6,522 nucleotides of DNA from Clostridiales bacterium (GTDB lineage: Bacteria; Bacillota; Clostridia; Tissierellales; Sedimentibacteraceae), in the NCBI GenBank assembly GCA_003457065.1, contig DMJQ01000171.1:1-6522 (forward strand), given 5' to 3'. Below the pieces are notes generated by a model that was not told where the DNA came from, made no database searches, and saw only the letters and a list, made by a program, of their open reading frames with translations. A program made the position numbers and the translations under genes. Each line of letters opens with the position of its first letter. The first letter of the stretch is position 1. Positions 1 through 4,441 of the stretch are shown here, piece by piece.

Positions 1-6
1 GCTTTG

Positions 7-597
7 TTATAATGCGCTTACTAATATTTTAGCTTCTATTAGCTCTTCAACAGTAATTCCTAGTTCTTTAGCTTTTTCTAGTACTGAATATACATACTCC
101 CCTGTTGAAAATCCAATATTAAGGCTTGAAATCATACTTCTCTCAATGCATCTGTTTTCTAAATATATAATAGCTTCTGATTTTTTATCTTCTGTTGAAT
201 ATCTCCATTCTCCTCTAGCCCAATAGTCAGCTAACCACTCATAGAATTTGTCCCATTTAGTTTGATTTAGGTACTGTTCCTTAGCCAATTCATTTGTAAA
301 TTCAACTTCTATACCAAATAATTCTGCAACCTCAAAAACTGCTTCATTATATGAAATATCTTTCATTACTTTCACTAATGAGATGCTGTCCCCTCCTGTA
401 TTACAACCAAAACAATGCCATAAACTCTTCCCATCTTTTTCATTCACTCCAAAGCTTCCTGTTGAATCGTCATGGTCTGGTAGTGGACACGAAATCAACC
501 CACTCCCACTATAATCTACACCTAGATATTTCAAAGTTGTTGGCACATCTGAAGCCTGTTTAATCTCTTCTATGTTCTTAATCATGAAATTTTTCAT
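7..597 (-). CDS. CHC2 zinc-finger, DnaG-type primase-like protein without a TOPRIM domain in view
   Basis: This 196-residue protein resembles the N-terminal part of bacterial DnaG-type primases, which make RNA primers for replication. Residues 37-75 form a CHC2-type zinc ribbon: C37 and H42 (CPLPDH), then WHCFGC with C62 and C65, followed by the GGD turn (68-70) and SISLV. The first pair is spaced C-x4-H, against C-x2-H in typical DnaG. Residues about 145-196 (RCIERSMISSLNIGFS, then KELGITVEELIEAKIL) resemble the segment that links the zinc domain to the catalytic core in DnaG. The frame stops at 7-9, before any TOPRIM domain, so the protein is either a truncated or frameshifted primase, or a stand-alone zinc-domain protein whose catalytic part is a separate gene to the left. 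The start is supported by a GGGGAAGAGG purine stretch four bases upstream. It lies 118 bases downstream of the sigma-like gene, same strand, with no minus-strand terminator between them, so the two are probably co-transcribed. Family assignment is fairly sure; activity is not. Confidence 0.8.
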   Translation of the reverse strand: MKNFMIKNIEEIKQASDVPTTLKYLGVDYSGSGLISCPLPDHDDSTGSFGVNEKDGKSLWHCFGCNTGGDSISLVKVMKDISYNEAVFEVAELFGIEVEFTNELAKEQYLNQTKWDKFYEWLADYWARGEWRYSTEDKKSEAIIYLENRCIERSMISSLNIGFSTGEYVYSVLEKAKELGITVEELIEAKILVSAL

Positions 598-621
598 TTT
601 TCCTCTTCCCCTTTCAATTTC

Positions 622-656
622 GAGGGTTTAATGTTTTATAATTAAACCCTCTTTTT
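622..656 (+). terminator. Strong 11-bp stem-loop with T-run on the plus strand
   Basis: GAGGGTTTAAT (622-632) pairs perfectly with ATTAAACCCTC (641-651) across an 8-base loop, and TTTTT follows at 652-656. This has the form of an intrinsic terminator for plus-strand transcription, yet no plus-strand gene lies to its left. On the minus strand, which carries the flanking genes, the stem is followed by GAAATTG rather than a T-run. It could end an antisense transcript through the primase gene. It could also act in the minus-strand mRNA as a stabilising, processing or translation-control stem about 25 bases before the primase start. The stem is certain; its role is not. Confidence 0.5.
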
Positions 657-715
657 CATAAGTTATATACCTTATATAGCTGAATTTTTTCTATTAACTT
701 TCTGCATTTTTGTTT

Positions 716-1825
716 TTATTTTTGTTTTATGGTTATAATTAAGTTCCCCTCTTCATCTCTCTTATATGTTGCGTATTTTTTGAATTTTTCTATAGCAACT
801 CCCCTTGCATCAGAAACATTGCCAGAACTTCTTAGACTAAATATCTCCATAACAGTCTTGTTGTCAGGTTTATTATTATGGTTTACTGCATCTATTAACA
901 TTTGTTTCATCGATTCATATTGAAGTGGTGTATATATTTTTTTCTCATACATTTCATTTATAGCTTCCAAAAATGGGATTATAGAAGCAATTTCATTGTA
1001 TTCTCTACTATCCATACCTCTTTCTTTCAATTCCTCTAAAATAGCTCTCACTCTATGAATTTCTAGTTTGCTGATACTTTCTTCATAACAATCTTTCTTG
1101 TCAGCATATGTGTTTCTCAGTGTGCTTCCATTATCTTCGTCTATGCCACTTTCAAAACTTATAGCACTTGAAATAGCATTCAATAAGCAATTTACTTCTT
1201 CTATTTCCATATGTAGCTTATCTGCAATCTCTTTGTTAGATGCTTCTCTACCCTCATTTTCATATATTTCTTTTTTTAATTCTTTAATCCTTCTAACTTT
1301 AGCTGGGTCTCCTTTTTTTAACGTATTTAAATCTAAAGCTTTACATTTTAATGTGCCATTCACATAATTCTCTAGCTTGTCCATTAATTTTCCACTTTTA
1401 TCAATAAAGAAGCCATTTTCATCTCTTTTTTTTGCTATTACAAATAACTCTGTTTGAAGATGCTGAATAACATCATTATAGCTATGTGTTTCGTTCTTAT
1501 AATGCTTTGCTAATTTCACTATAAATCCATTAAATTTATTGCAAAGATAATTGTAAGCATCCTTATCACCATCACAAAACTGTGGGCAATCACTGTCGGA
1601 TTTGTTTTCTACATCTTCTTTAACTCTTTCTAAATAATATCCATACAAAACTCCAAGATTATAATCTTTACTATCACTTTTTATTTCAGCACAAGAATTC
1701 CTAATATAGAACTCATACTTGTCAAGATAGTCTTTCTCTTCAAATTTTATGTCTTCCTCACTAAATTCTCTGTCAATGTCAATTCCAAAATATTTTTCCT
1801 CTAAGTTTTTTCCTCCTCCCATCAT
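716..1825 (-). CDS. Divergent sigma-70-like RNA polymerase factor of a mobile element
   Basis: This is probably an alternative sigma factor that directs RNA polymerase to element-specific promoters. Residues are numbered from the start chosen here (369 aa). About 87-167 resemble sigma region 2, including DAYNYLCNKFNGFIVKLAKHY and a DVIQ segment like the usual D-L-x-Q core-binding helix. About 176-245 match region 3 well: KVRRIKELKKEIYENEGRE, then SNKEIADKLHMEIEEV, then a serine and acidic linker (ISFESGIDEDNGS). About 250-352 could be an expanded, weak region 4 ending in NVSDARGVAIEKFKKY, which resembles the S-R-E-R-V-R-Q-I-E-x-x-A-L-x-K-L recognition helix. Region 1.1 is absent. An acidic N-terminal stretch with a CPQFC pair (80-84) is not explained. 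The ATG at 1838-1840 is five codons further upstream and has only a weak ribosome site. Within those five codons, GGAGG sits eight bases before the ATG at 1823-1825, which I prefer. The gene is divergent from the 2340-3020 gene and leads into the primase-like gene. Sigma homology rests on pattern recognition of regions 2 and 3. Confidence 0.65.
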   Translation of the reverse strand: MMGGGKNLEEKYFGIDIDREFSEEDIKFEEKDYLDKYEFYIRNSCAEIKSDSKDYNLGVLYGYYLERVKEDVENKSDSDCPQFCDGDKDAYNYLCNKFNGFIVKLAKHYKNETHSYNDVIQHLQTELFVIAKKRDENGFFIDKSGKLMDKLENYVNGTLKCKALDLNTLKKGDPAKVRRIKELKKEIYENEGREASNKEIADKLHMEIEEVNCLLNAISSAISFESGIDEDNGSTLRNTYADKKDCYEESISKLEIHRVRAILEELKERGMDSREYNEIASIIPFLEAINEMYEKKIYTPLQYESMKQMLIDAVNHNNKPDNKTVMEIFSLRSSGNVSDARGVAIEKFKKYATYKRDEEGNLIITIKQK

Positions 1826-1885
1826 CTGATGTTCCTCCATTTATTTTTCTTTTGAAATTTGAACGATTTCTTTATTCAAATTGAT

Positions 1886-1903
1886 TCACTTTACCTAAAG
1901 TGA
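1886..1903. promoter_or_regulatory. 18-bp operator-like dyad
   Basis: TCACTTTACCTAAAGTGA has two perfect 8-bp arms around a CC centre. This is the size and symmetry expected of a site for a dimeric DNA-binding regulator. It lies about 60 bases upstream of the preferred start of the sigma-like gene, where a repressor or activator would act. No T-run follows on either strand, so a terminator is unlikely. Confidence 0.45.
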
Positions 1904-1980
1904 CTTTTAGTGCTCAAATACAGAGCAGAAATTATCTTCCGACCAATGTTTTTTAACTAACAGAGCACCCCAATCATTGG

Positions 1981-1994
1981 TGCAAAATTTTGCA
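1981..1994. repeat. 14-bp perfect palindrome
   Basis: TGCAAAATTTTGCA is its own reverse complement, with no spacer. It abuts the right arm of the ACCAATG/CATTGGT inverted repeat. It could be a binding site for a dimeric regulator or part of an origin structure. Confidence 0.4.
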
Positions 1995-2084
1995 AACTAG
2001 AGCGTAGTGAAATAAATTCTATTTTTTATTTTCAAGGTTCAAATTTCTAATCATAAATAACGAGAAGTAAAGGATTTTGGTAGT

Positions 2085-2101
2085 ATGCACAACCATGCAC
2101 A
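2085..2101 (+). repeat. ATGCACA direct repeat, 10-base period
   Basis: ATGCACA occurs at 2085-2091 and 2095-2101, ten bases apart, so both copies present the same face of the helix. The first copy is also the start of a 13-codon frame (2085-2126, MHNHAHKNKNKTV). A purine-rich AAAGGA (2069-2074) lies ten bases before that ATG. Whether the small frame is translated cannot be told. Confidence 0.3.
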
Positions 2102-2115
2102 CAAAAATAAAAATA

Positions 2116-2147
2116 AAACAGTGTAAACCTAGTGATTTGCGCTGTTT
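2116..2147 (+). other. Stem-loop in the divergent control region
   Basis: AAACAGTG (2116-2123) can pair with CGCTGTTT (2140-2147), eight pairs including one G-U wobble, around a 16-base loop. The left arm overlaps the last codons of the possible 13-codon frame at 2085-2126. No T-run follows, so it does not look like an attenuator terminator. Confidence 0.25.
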
Positions 2148-2236
2148 CATAGCAAGGAATTCTTTATCTATTGATGAAAATTGAGCATAAATATATTAAT
2201 TTTATTAAAGTTTATTAATTAATTGGTGAAATTTTT

Positions 2237-2278
2237 AATACTCCTCGATGATATTTCCAATACCATATAAAGAGTATT
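2237..2278 (+). promoter_or_regulatory. Inverted repeat AATACTC/GAGTATT next to a promoter
   Basis: AATACTC (2237-2243) and GAGTATT (2272-2278) are perfect reverse complements, 28 bases apart. The right arm runs into a possible -35 element of the 2340-3020 gene. A dimer bound across both arms could block or loop that promoter, consistent with autoregulation by a neighbouring regulator. Functional meaning is inference. Confidence 0.35.
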
Positions 2279-2317
2279 GTCCTTTGAATTAAAATAATGT
2301 ATACTTATTCTTATAAT
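2277..2317 (+). promoter_or_regulatory. Likely promoter of the HTH-protein gene
   Basis: Two sigma-A type readings are possible. One is TTGTCC (2277-2282), a 17-base spacer, then TATACT (2300-2305). The other is TTAAAA (2289-2294), a 17-base spacer, then a consensus TATAAT (2312-2317). Both give a short leader before the ATG at 2340, which has GAGAGG (2325-2330) nine bases upstream. Confidence 0.45.
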
Positions 2318-2339
2318 TATTGATGAGAGGTAATAGAGG

Positions 2340-3020
2340 ATGAAGATAGGTAGTATTACAAGGTTAATAGAAATGGTACATTTTACAGAAGAATATTCAC
2401 CATTTGAATCTCATCTTAAATTAAATGAGATTGATAATAAATATATACCATTCCTCTATGCTTTATATAGACTTGTGAGGTTCACAGACTTCGTACCTGA
2501 GCATGTGAGGAAAATATTAGAACCTGATATGACATACCAAAAATCTGCTGATTATTTTGGATTGAAATTAGGGACAATTAAAGCAGAAGTAACAGGATTT
2601 AATAGGAAGTTATGTGCGACATTTAAAAAAGATATACTAGGAGACATTCTTGACAAAAAAGAAATAGATGATGAATTTTTCAAACAAGTAGATGTGATAG
2701 TATGGGACTTATTATCTCAAAGAGAGCCACATATTGAAGCTAACTTTAAAAATAACTTTACAGTTAATGTATTATCAGTGCCTTACAATGAAGAAATTTT
2801 CTCTAAAAATAAATTTGATGATGCTACATTTGAGAAGATTATTATTGACATGGCATTTTATAGCCTTAAAATGCAACAATATTATTTTAGAAAAATGAAT
2901 TCTGAATATAAACAATATGTATCTTATCTATTAAACACAGTTGATGGAAAATTGGATAATAAGGACAGACATAGAAAAAGAAAACTGATTGATTACTGTA
3001 TGTTAGATGTGGATGATTAA
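2340..3020 (+). CDS. Unrecognised protein with sigma-region-4-like helix-turn-helix
   Basis: I do not recognise this 226-residue family as a whole. Residues about 52-92 look like the helix-turn-helix of sigma region 4 or ECF-type sigma factors: VPEHVRKILEPDMTYQKSAD, then YFGLKLGTIKAEVTGFNRKL. Compare the familiar pattern in which L-S-Y-x-E-I-A is followed by L-G-x-S-x-G-T-V-K. No region 2 (core-binding) motif is seen, so it is not a complete sigma factor. The C-terminal half is mostly helical in character with many aromatics, and a basic patch, NKDRHRKRK, lies at 207-215. No signal peptide or membrane segment is visible. The ATG has GAGAGG nine bases upstream. The gene is divergent from the sigma-like gene across a repeat-rich region and ends in its own terminator, so it is a monocistronic unit. 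It is probably a DNA-binding regulator; a replication initiator is an alternative, given the neighbouring primase-like gene. Confidence 0.6.
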   Translation: MKIGSITRLIEMVHFTEEYSPFESHLKLNEIDNKYIPFLYALYRLVRFTDFVPEHVRKILEPDMTYQKSADYFGLKLGTIKAEVTGFNRKLCATFKKDILGDILDKKEIDDEFFKQVDVIVWDLLSQREPHIEANFKNNFTVNVLSVPYNEEIFSKNKFDDATFEKIIIDMAFYSLKMQQYYFRKMNSEYKQYVSYLLNTVDGKLDNKDRHRKRKLIDYCMLDVDD

Positions 3021-3043
3021 TTAAGTGAATCTAAATTACAAAC

Positions 3044-3075
3044 AGAGCTTATATAGGCTCTATTTTTTTATTTTT
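3044..3075 (+). terminator. Rho-independent terminator of the HTH-protein gene
   Basis: AGAGC (3044-3048) pairs with GCTCT (3057-3061), extendable by a T-G wobble, and is followed by ATTTTTTTATTTTT. It begins 23 bases after the stop codon of the 2340-3020 gene. It insulates that gene from the serine recombinase downstream. Confidence 0.75.
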
Positions 3076-3089
3076 AACATATTTTTATG

Positions 3090-3152
3090 CTTGAAAACAA
3101 GTCTCAGCCTTGCTTTGACTAGTGCCAAAAATTTCAAGTATTGGCGCCAAGT
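3090..3152 (+). promoter_or_regulatory. Candidate resolution (res) site or operator with promoter
   Basis: Resolvase genes usually lie beside their own res site, made of several imperfect dyads. Here three dyads follow each other with centres about 25 bases apart: CTTGAAAACAAG (3090-3101), the imperfect TTTGACTAGTGCCAAA (3114-3129) and the perfect TTGGCGCCAA (3141-3150). The last overlaps a possible -35 (TTGGCG, 3141-3146), which with a 17-base spacer precedes TAAAAT (3164-3169). The arrangement suits recombinase autoregulation. The crossover subsite cannot be named from sequence alone. Confidence 0.35.
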
Positions 3153-3181
3153 GAAAAGAGCGTTAAAATTAATATATAAGG

Positions 3182-3205
3182 TGGTATCAAAACTTGGTAT
3201 CAAAA
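3182..3205 (+). repeat. Tandem TGGTATCAAAA repeat before the recombinase
   Basis: TGGTATCAAAA occurs twice, at 3182-3192 and 3195-3205, with a 13-base period. It ends 12 bases before the recombinase Shine-Dalgarno site. It could be part of the res/operator region, or an RNA-level feature of the leader. Confidence 0.45.
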
Positions 3206-3231
3206 TTAAGCATAAATAGGAGGTAAAAAAC

Positions 3232-3822
3232 ATGGGAATAGTTTATGGATATTGCAGAGTATCAACTAAAGGACAAGCGAAGGATGGAAACAGCTTAGAG
3301 GGACAAGAAAAGACATTAAGAGAAAACGGAGCAGTTGAAATTTATAGTGATAGCTTTACAGGGACAAAAATTACTAGACCTGAGCTAGATAAATTATTAG
3401 GATTGCTTCAAGAAGGTGATACACTTATGGTTACTAAACTTGACAGAATAGCTCGTAGTTTAATACAGGGTAGTGAATTAATAAATAAGCTTATAAACAA
3501 GGGAATAAAGGTATATATACTGAATATGGGAGTCATGGACAATACCCCTTCAAGTAGGCTAATGCGAAATATGTTCTTTTCATTTGCCGAATTTGAACGT
3601 GATATGATTCTGGAACGTACAGCAGAAGGCAAAGCCATAGCAAGATTAAAAGTTGGATTTAAGGAAGGTAGACCCAAAAAATTTTCACAGAAGCAGATAA
3701 ATCATGCTTTGGAATTACTAAGTATAAATGGAGGGGAACACTCCTATCGGCAAGTTGAAGATATGACAGGCATCTCAAAGAATACCCTAATCAGAGAAAA
3801 TAATAAAAGAAAGGCGATATAG
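3232..3822 (+). CDS. Small serine recombinase (resolvase/invertase family)
   Basis: This is a complete 196-residue site-specific recombinase of the Tn3 resolvase/Hin invertase type. It breaks and rejoins DNA through a covalent 5'-phosphoserine link. The catalytic domain begins YGYCRVST, with R9 and nucleophile S11. KLDRIARS (69-76) supplies D71, R72 and R75, equivalent to the conserved active-site residues of the family. The long E helix ([22 protein letters not shown]) leads to GRPKKF and a C-terminal helix-turn-helix (about 150-195, [20 protein letters not shown]) that binds the recombination half-sites. The length is typical. The start is fixed by AGGAGGT (3218-3224) seven bases before the ATG. 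The gene has its own upstream dyads and is followed by a non-coding stretch. Plasmid dimer resolution is the likeliest role, with DNA inversion or cointegrate resolution as alternatives. No invertible segment with flanking inverted sites is evident. Confidence 0.93.
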   Translation: MGIVYGYCRVSTKGQAKDGNSLEGQEKTLRENGAVEIYSDSFTGTKITRPELDKLLGLLQEGDTLMVTKLDRIARSLIQGSELINKLINKGIKVYILNMGVMDNTPSSRLMRNMFFSFAEFERDMILERTAEGKAIARLKVGFKEGRPKKFSQKQINHALELLSINGGEHSYRQVEDMTGISKNTLIRENNKRKAI

Positions 3823-3832
3823 TATCTATAAC

Positions 3833-3849
3833 TATAACACAATAAAAGT
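3833..3849 (+). repeat. 17-base direct repeat, left copy
   Basis: TATAACACAATAAAAGT begins 11 bases after the recombinase stop codon. It matches positions 4404-4420 at 16 of 17 bases in the same orientation. The two copies bracket about 570 bases that contain only the small coiled-coil gene and its flanks. In DNA this AT-rich, one such match in the window could arise by chance, so its value comes mainly from its position. Confidence 0.4.
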
Positions 3850-3868
3850 ACAAGCATATAATGTTACA

Positions 3869-3891
3869 AAACCACTCGTTAACGCTGGTTT
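3869..3891. promoter_or_regulatory. Nested dyad after the serine recombinase
   Basis: AAACCA (3869-3874) and TGGTTT (3886-3891) are reverse complements and flank the 8-bp palindrome CGTTAACG (3877-3884). Nested symmetry of this size suits a protein-binding or recombination core site. As an RNA hairpin it lacks a T-run. Confidence 0.35.
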
Positions 3892-3917
3892 AAATCCTTA
3901 GTGGATAGAAAATATGA

Positions 3918-3951
3918 GAGGGCTGAACCATTTATAAATATGGTAGCCCTC
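3918..3951 (+). terminator. Stem-loop, possible terminator of the recombinase
   Basis: GAGGGCT (3918-3924) pairs with AGCCCTC (3945-3951). Inside it, ACCAT (3927-3931) pairs with ATGGT (3940-3944) after a two-base bulge, giving about 12 base pairs. The following GTATCATTTCT is a poor T-run, so termination would be weak. It is the only strong hairpin between the recombinase and the next gene. Confidence 0.45.
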
Positions 3952-4132
3952 GTATCATTTCTAAGAGTAGCACATAATTTTATAAATAAATATTCCATCA
4001 AAAAACAGTCTGTAAAGTATACTTTTTGGATACTAAAAATAGTAATACCATAAAGTATCATTATATCCATTGCATTTAATGAATAATAGTCAAAATATAT
4101 TATATATTTAAATAAAGGAGGATGGACAATTC

Positions 4133-4351
4133 ATGGATGATATATTTAAAAAGATGGATTTGTTAGAGGAATTATTTAAAAGATTAGATAATTTAGAAGA
4201 AATTATTTCGGATATTAAATCTGAAGTTTCTGAAATTAACTCTAAATTAGATTGGGAAGATACTAGATTTAGCAGTATTGAAGAATCTATAAATAAAACA
4301 GCTAAAGATAATTTTTGGTCAAACTATTTATATAATCAAAACGATAGATGA
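4133..4351 (+). CDS. Small acidic coiled-coil protein
   Basis: This is a 72-residue protein with no family I recognise. Hydrophobic residues follow an uninterrupted 3-4 heptad pattern: L11, L14, L18, L21, I25, I28, V32, I35, L39. The central half is therefore very probably a parallel coiled coil, and the protein should self-associate or bind a coiled-coil partner. The remaining C-terminal part (W41 onward) is polar with a WSNYLY patch. There is no cysteine, signal peptide or membrane segment. An AAAGGAGG site (4114-4121) sits 11 bases before the ATG. The gene stands alone, ends in a strong terminator and converges on the DUF4238 gene. Similar short coiled-coil proteins on mobile elements include regulators, anti-repressors and structural adaptors, so no function can be assigned. 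That it is translated is likely, from the ribosome site and the heptad periodicity. Confidence 0.7.
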   Translation: MDDIFKKMDLLEELFKRLDNLEEIISDIKSEVSEINSKLDWEDTRFSSIEESINKTAKDNFWSNYLYNQNDR

Positions 4352-4362
4352 TTTTAAATGAA

Positions 4363-4400
4363 AAATAAACGGAAACACTTTAAATGTATTCCGTTTATTT
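4363..4400. terminator. Bidirectional terminator between convergent genes
   Basis: AAATAAACGGAA (4363-4374) pairs perfectly with TTCCGTTTATTT (4389-4400), 12 bp, around a 14-base loop that can add ACA/TGT. The A-rich left and T-rich right arms give T-rich ends on both strands. It lies between the stop codons at 4351 (plus) and 4442 (minus) and should end both transcripts. Confidence 0.85.
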
Positions 4401-4403
4401 ATT

Positions 4404-4420
4404 TATAACACACTAAAAGT
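4404..4420 (+). repeat. 17-base direct repeat, right copy
   Basis: TATAACACACTAAAAGT matches 3833-3849 in the same orientation with one mismatch (C at 4413 against A at 3842). It sits between the bidirectional terminator and the end of the DUF4238 gene. Together the copies mark a possible boundary of a small inserted cassette. Confidence 0.4.
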
Positions 4421-4441
4421 TTCGCTACTATGATATTGATA

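Larger units (their letters stand above)
1854..2047. repeat. 11-bp perfect inverted repeat enclosing three hairpins
   Basis: GAAATTTGAAC (1854-1864) is the exact reverse complement of GTTCAAATTTC (2037-2047). The 172 bases between contain, in order, the dyad at 1886-1903, the hairpin TGCTC/GAGCA (1911-1915 with 1923-1927), and the stem ACCAATG/CATTGGT (1942-1948 with 1975-1981, with GCACC/GGTGC at 1965-1969 and 1979-1983 as an alternative pairing). A 14-bp palindrome follows at 1981-1994. As single-stranded DNA or RNA this could fold into a multi-branched structure. It is upstream of the sigma-like gene and could be its leader, an operator cluster or an origin structure. Confidence 0.5.
1841..2339. 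other. Divergent 499-base control region rich in inverted repeats
   Basis: No long reading frame lies here. The left part (1854-2047) is packed with inverted repeats, which are listed separately. Around 2190-2235 is a very AT-rich stretch with repeated TTAATT/TTTATTAA words. The right part carries an inverted repeat (2237-2278) and the likely promoter of the 2340-3020 gene. TTCAAATT occurs three times (plus strand at 1875-1882 and 2038-2045, and as its reverse complement within 1856-1863), which could be a regulator-binding word. The region must hold the promoters of both flanking genes. Structured dyads next to an AT-rich tract, beside a primase gene, are also compatible with a replication origin, but no iteron array or clear DnaA box is visible. 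Confidence 0.6.
3823..4132. other. 310-base non-coding stretch with dyads
   Basis: I see no convincing gene here. It holds the first copy of a 17-base direct repeat (3833-3849), a dyad at 3869-3891, a strong stem-loop at 3918-3951, a 12-bp palindrome AAAGTATACTTT (4014-4025), an inverted repeat GATACT/AGTATC around 4030-4059, and an AT-rich promoter-like tract before 4133. For that tract, TTTAAT (4075-4080), a 17-base spacer and TATTAT (4098-4103) are a possible but weak -35/-10 pair. Confidence 0.5.

Noticed and set aside
351..563. 70-codon plus-strand frame antisense to the primase-like gene
   Set aside because: It is a shadow of a clear protein-coding frame with a zinc-finger motif. The hairpin at 622-656 raises the idea of an antisense RNA, but not of this protein.
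1098..1367. 89-codon plus-strand frame antisense to the sigma-like gene
   Set aside because: Hydrophobic low-complexity translation is the usual shadow of a lysine- and glutamate-rich AT-rich gene, and there is no ribosome site.
2190..2235. AT-rich tract as a defined origin-unwinding element
   Set aside because: The whole window is AT-rich and there is no iteron array or convincing DnaA box nearby, so it is only mentioned as a possibility.
1841..2339. CRISPR array or tRNA in the large intergenic region
   Set aside because: The repeats are short, mostly inverted and irregularly spaced, unlike CRISPR. No cloverleaf with a T-loop GTTCRANNC was seen.
3025..3219. 64-codon plus-strand open frame between the HTH-protein and recombinase genes
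   Set aside because: It runs through the terminator at 3044-3075 and the repeat region, has no ribosome site and reads like translated non-coding DNA.
3408..3677. 89-codon minus-strand frame antisense to the serine recombinase
   Set aside because: It lies within a recombinase frame with intact catalytic motifs; no independent support.
3879..4070. 63-codon minus-strand open frame in the non-coding stretch
   Set aside because: It overlaps the dyads and the strong stem-loop, has no ribosome site and shows no recognisable domain.
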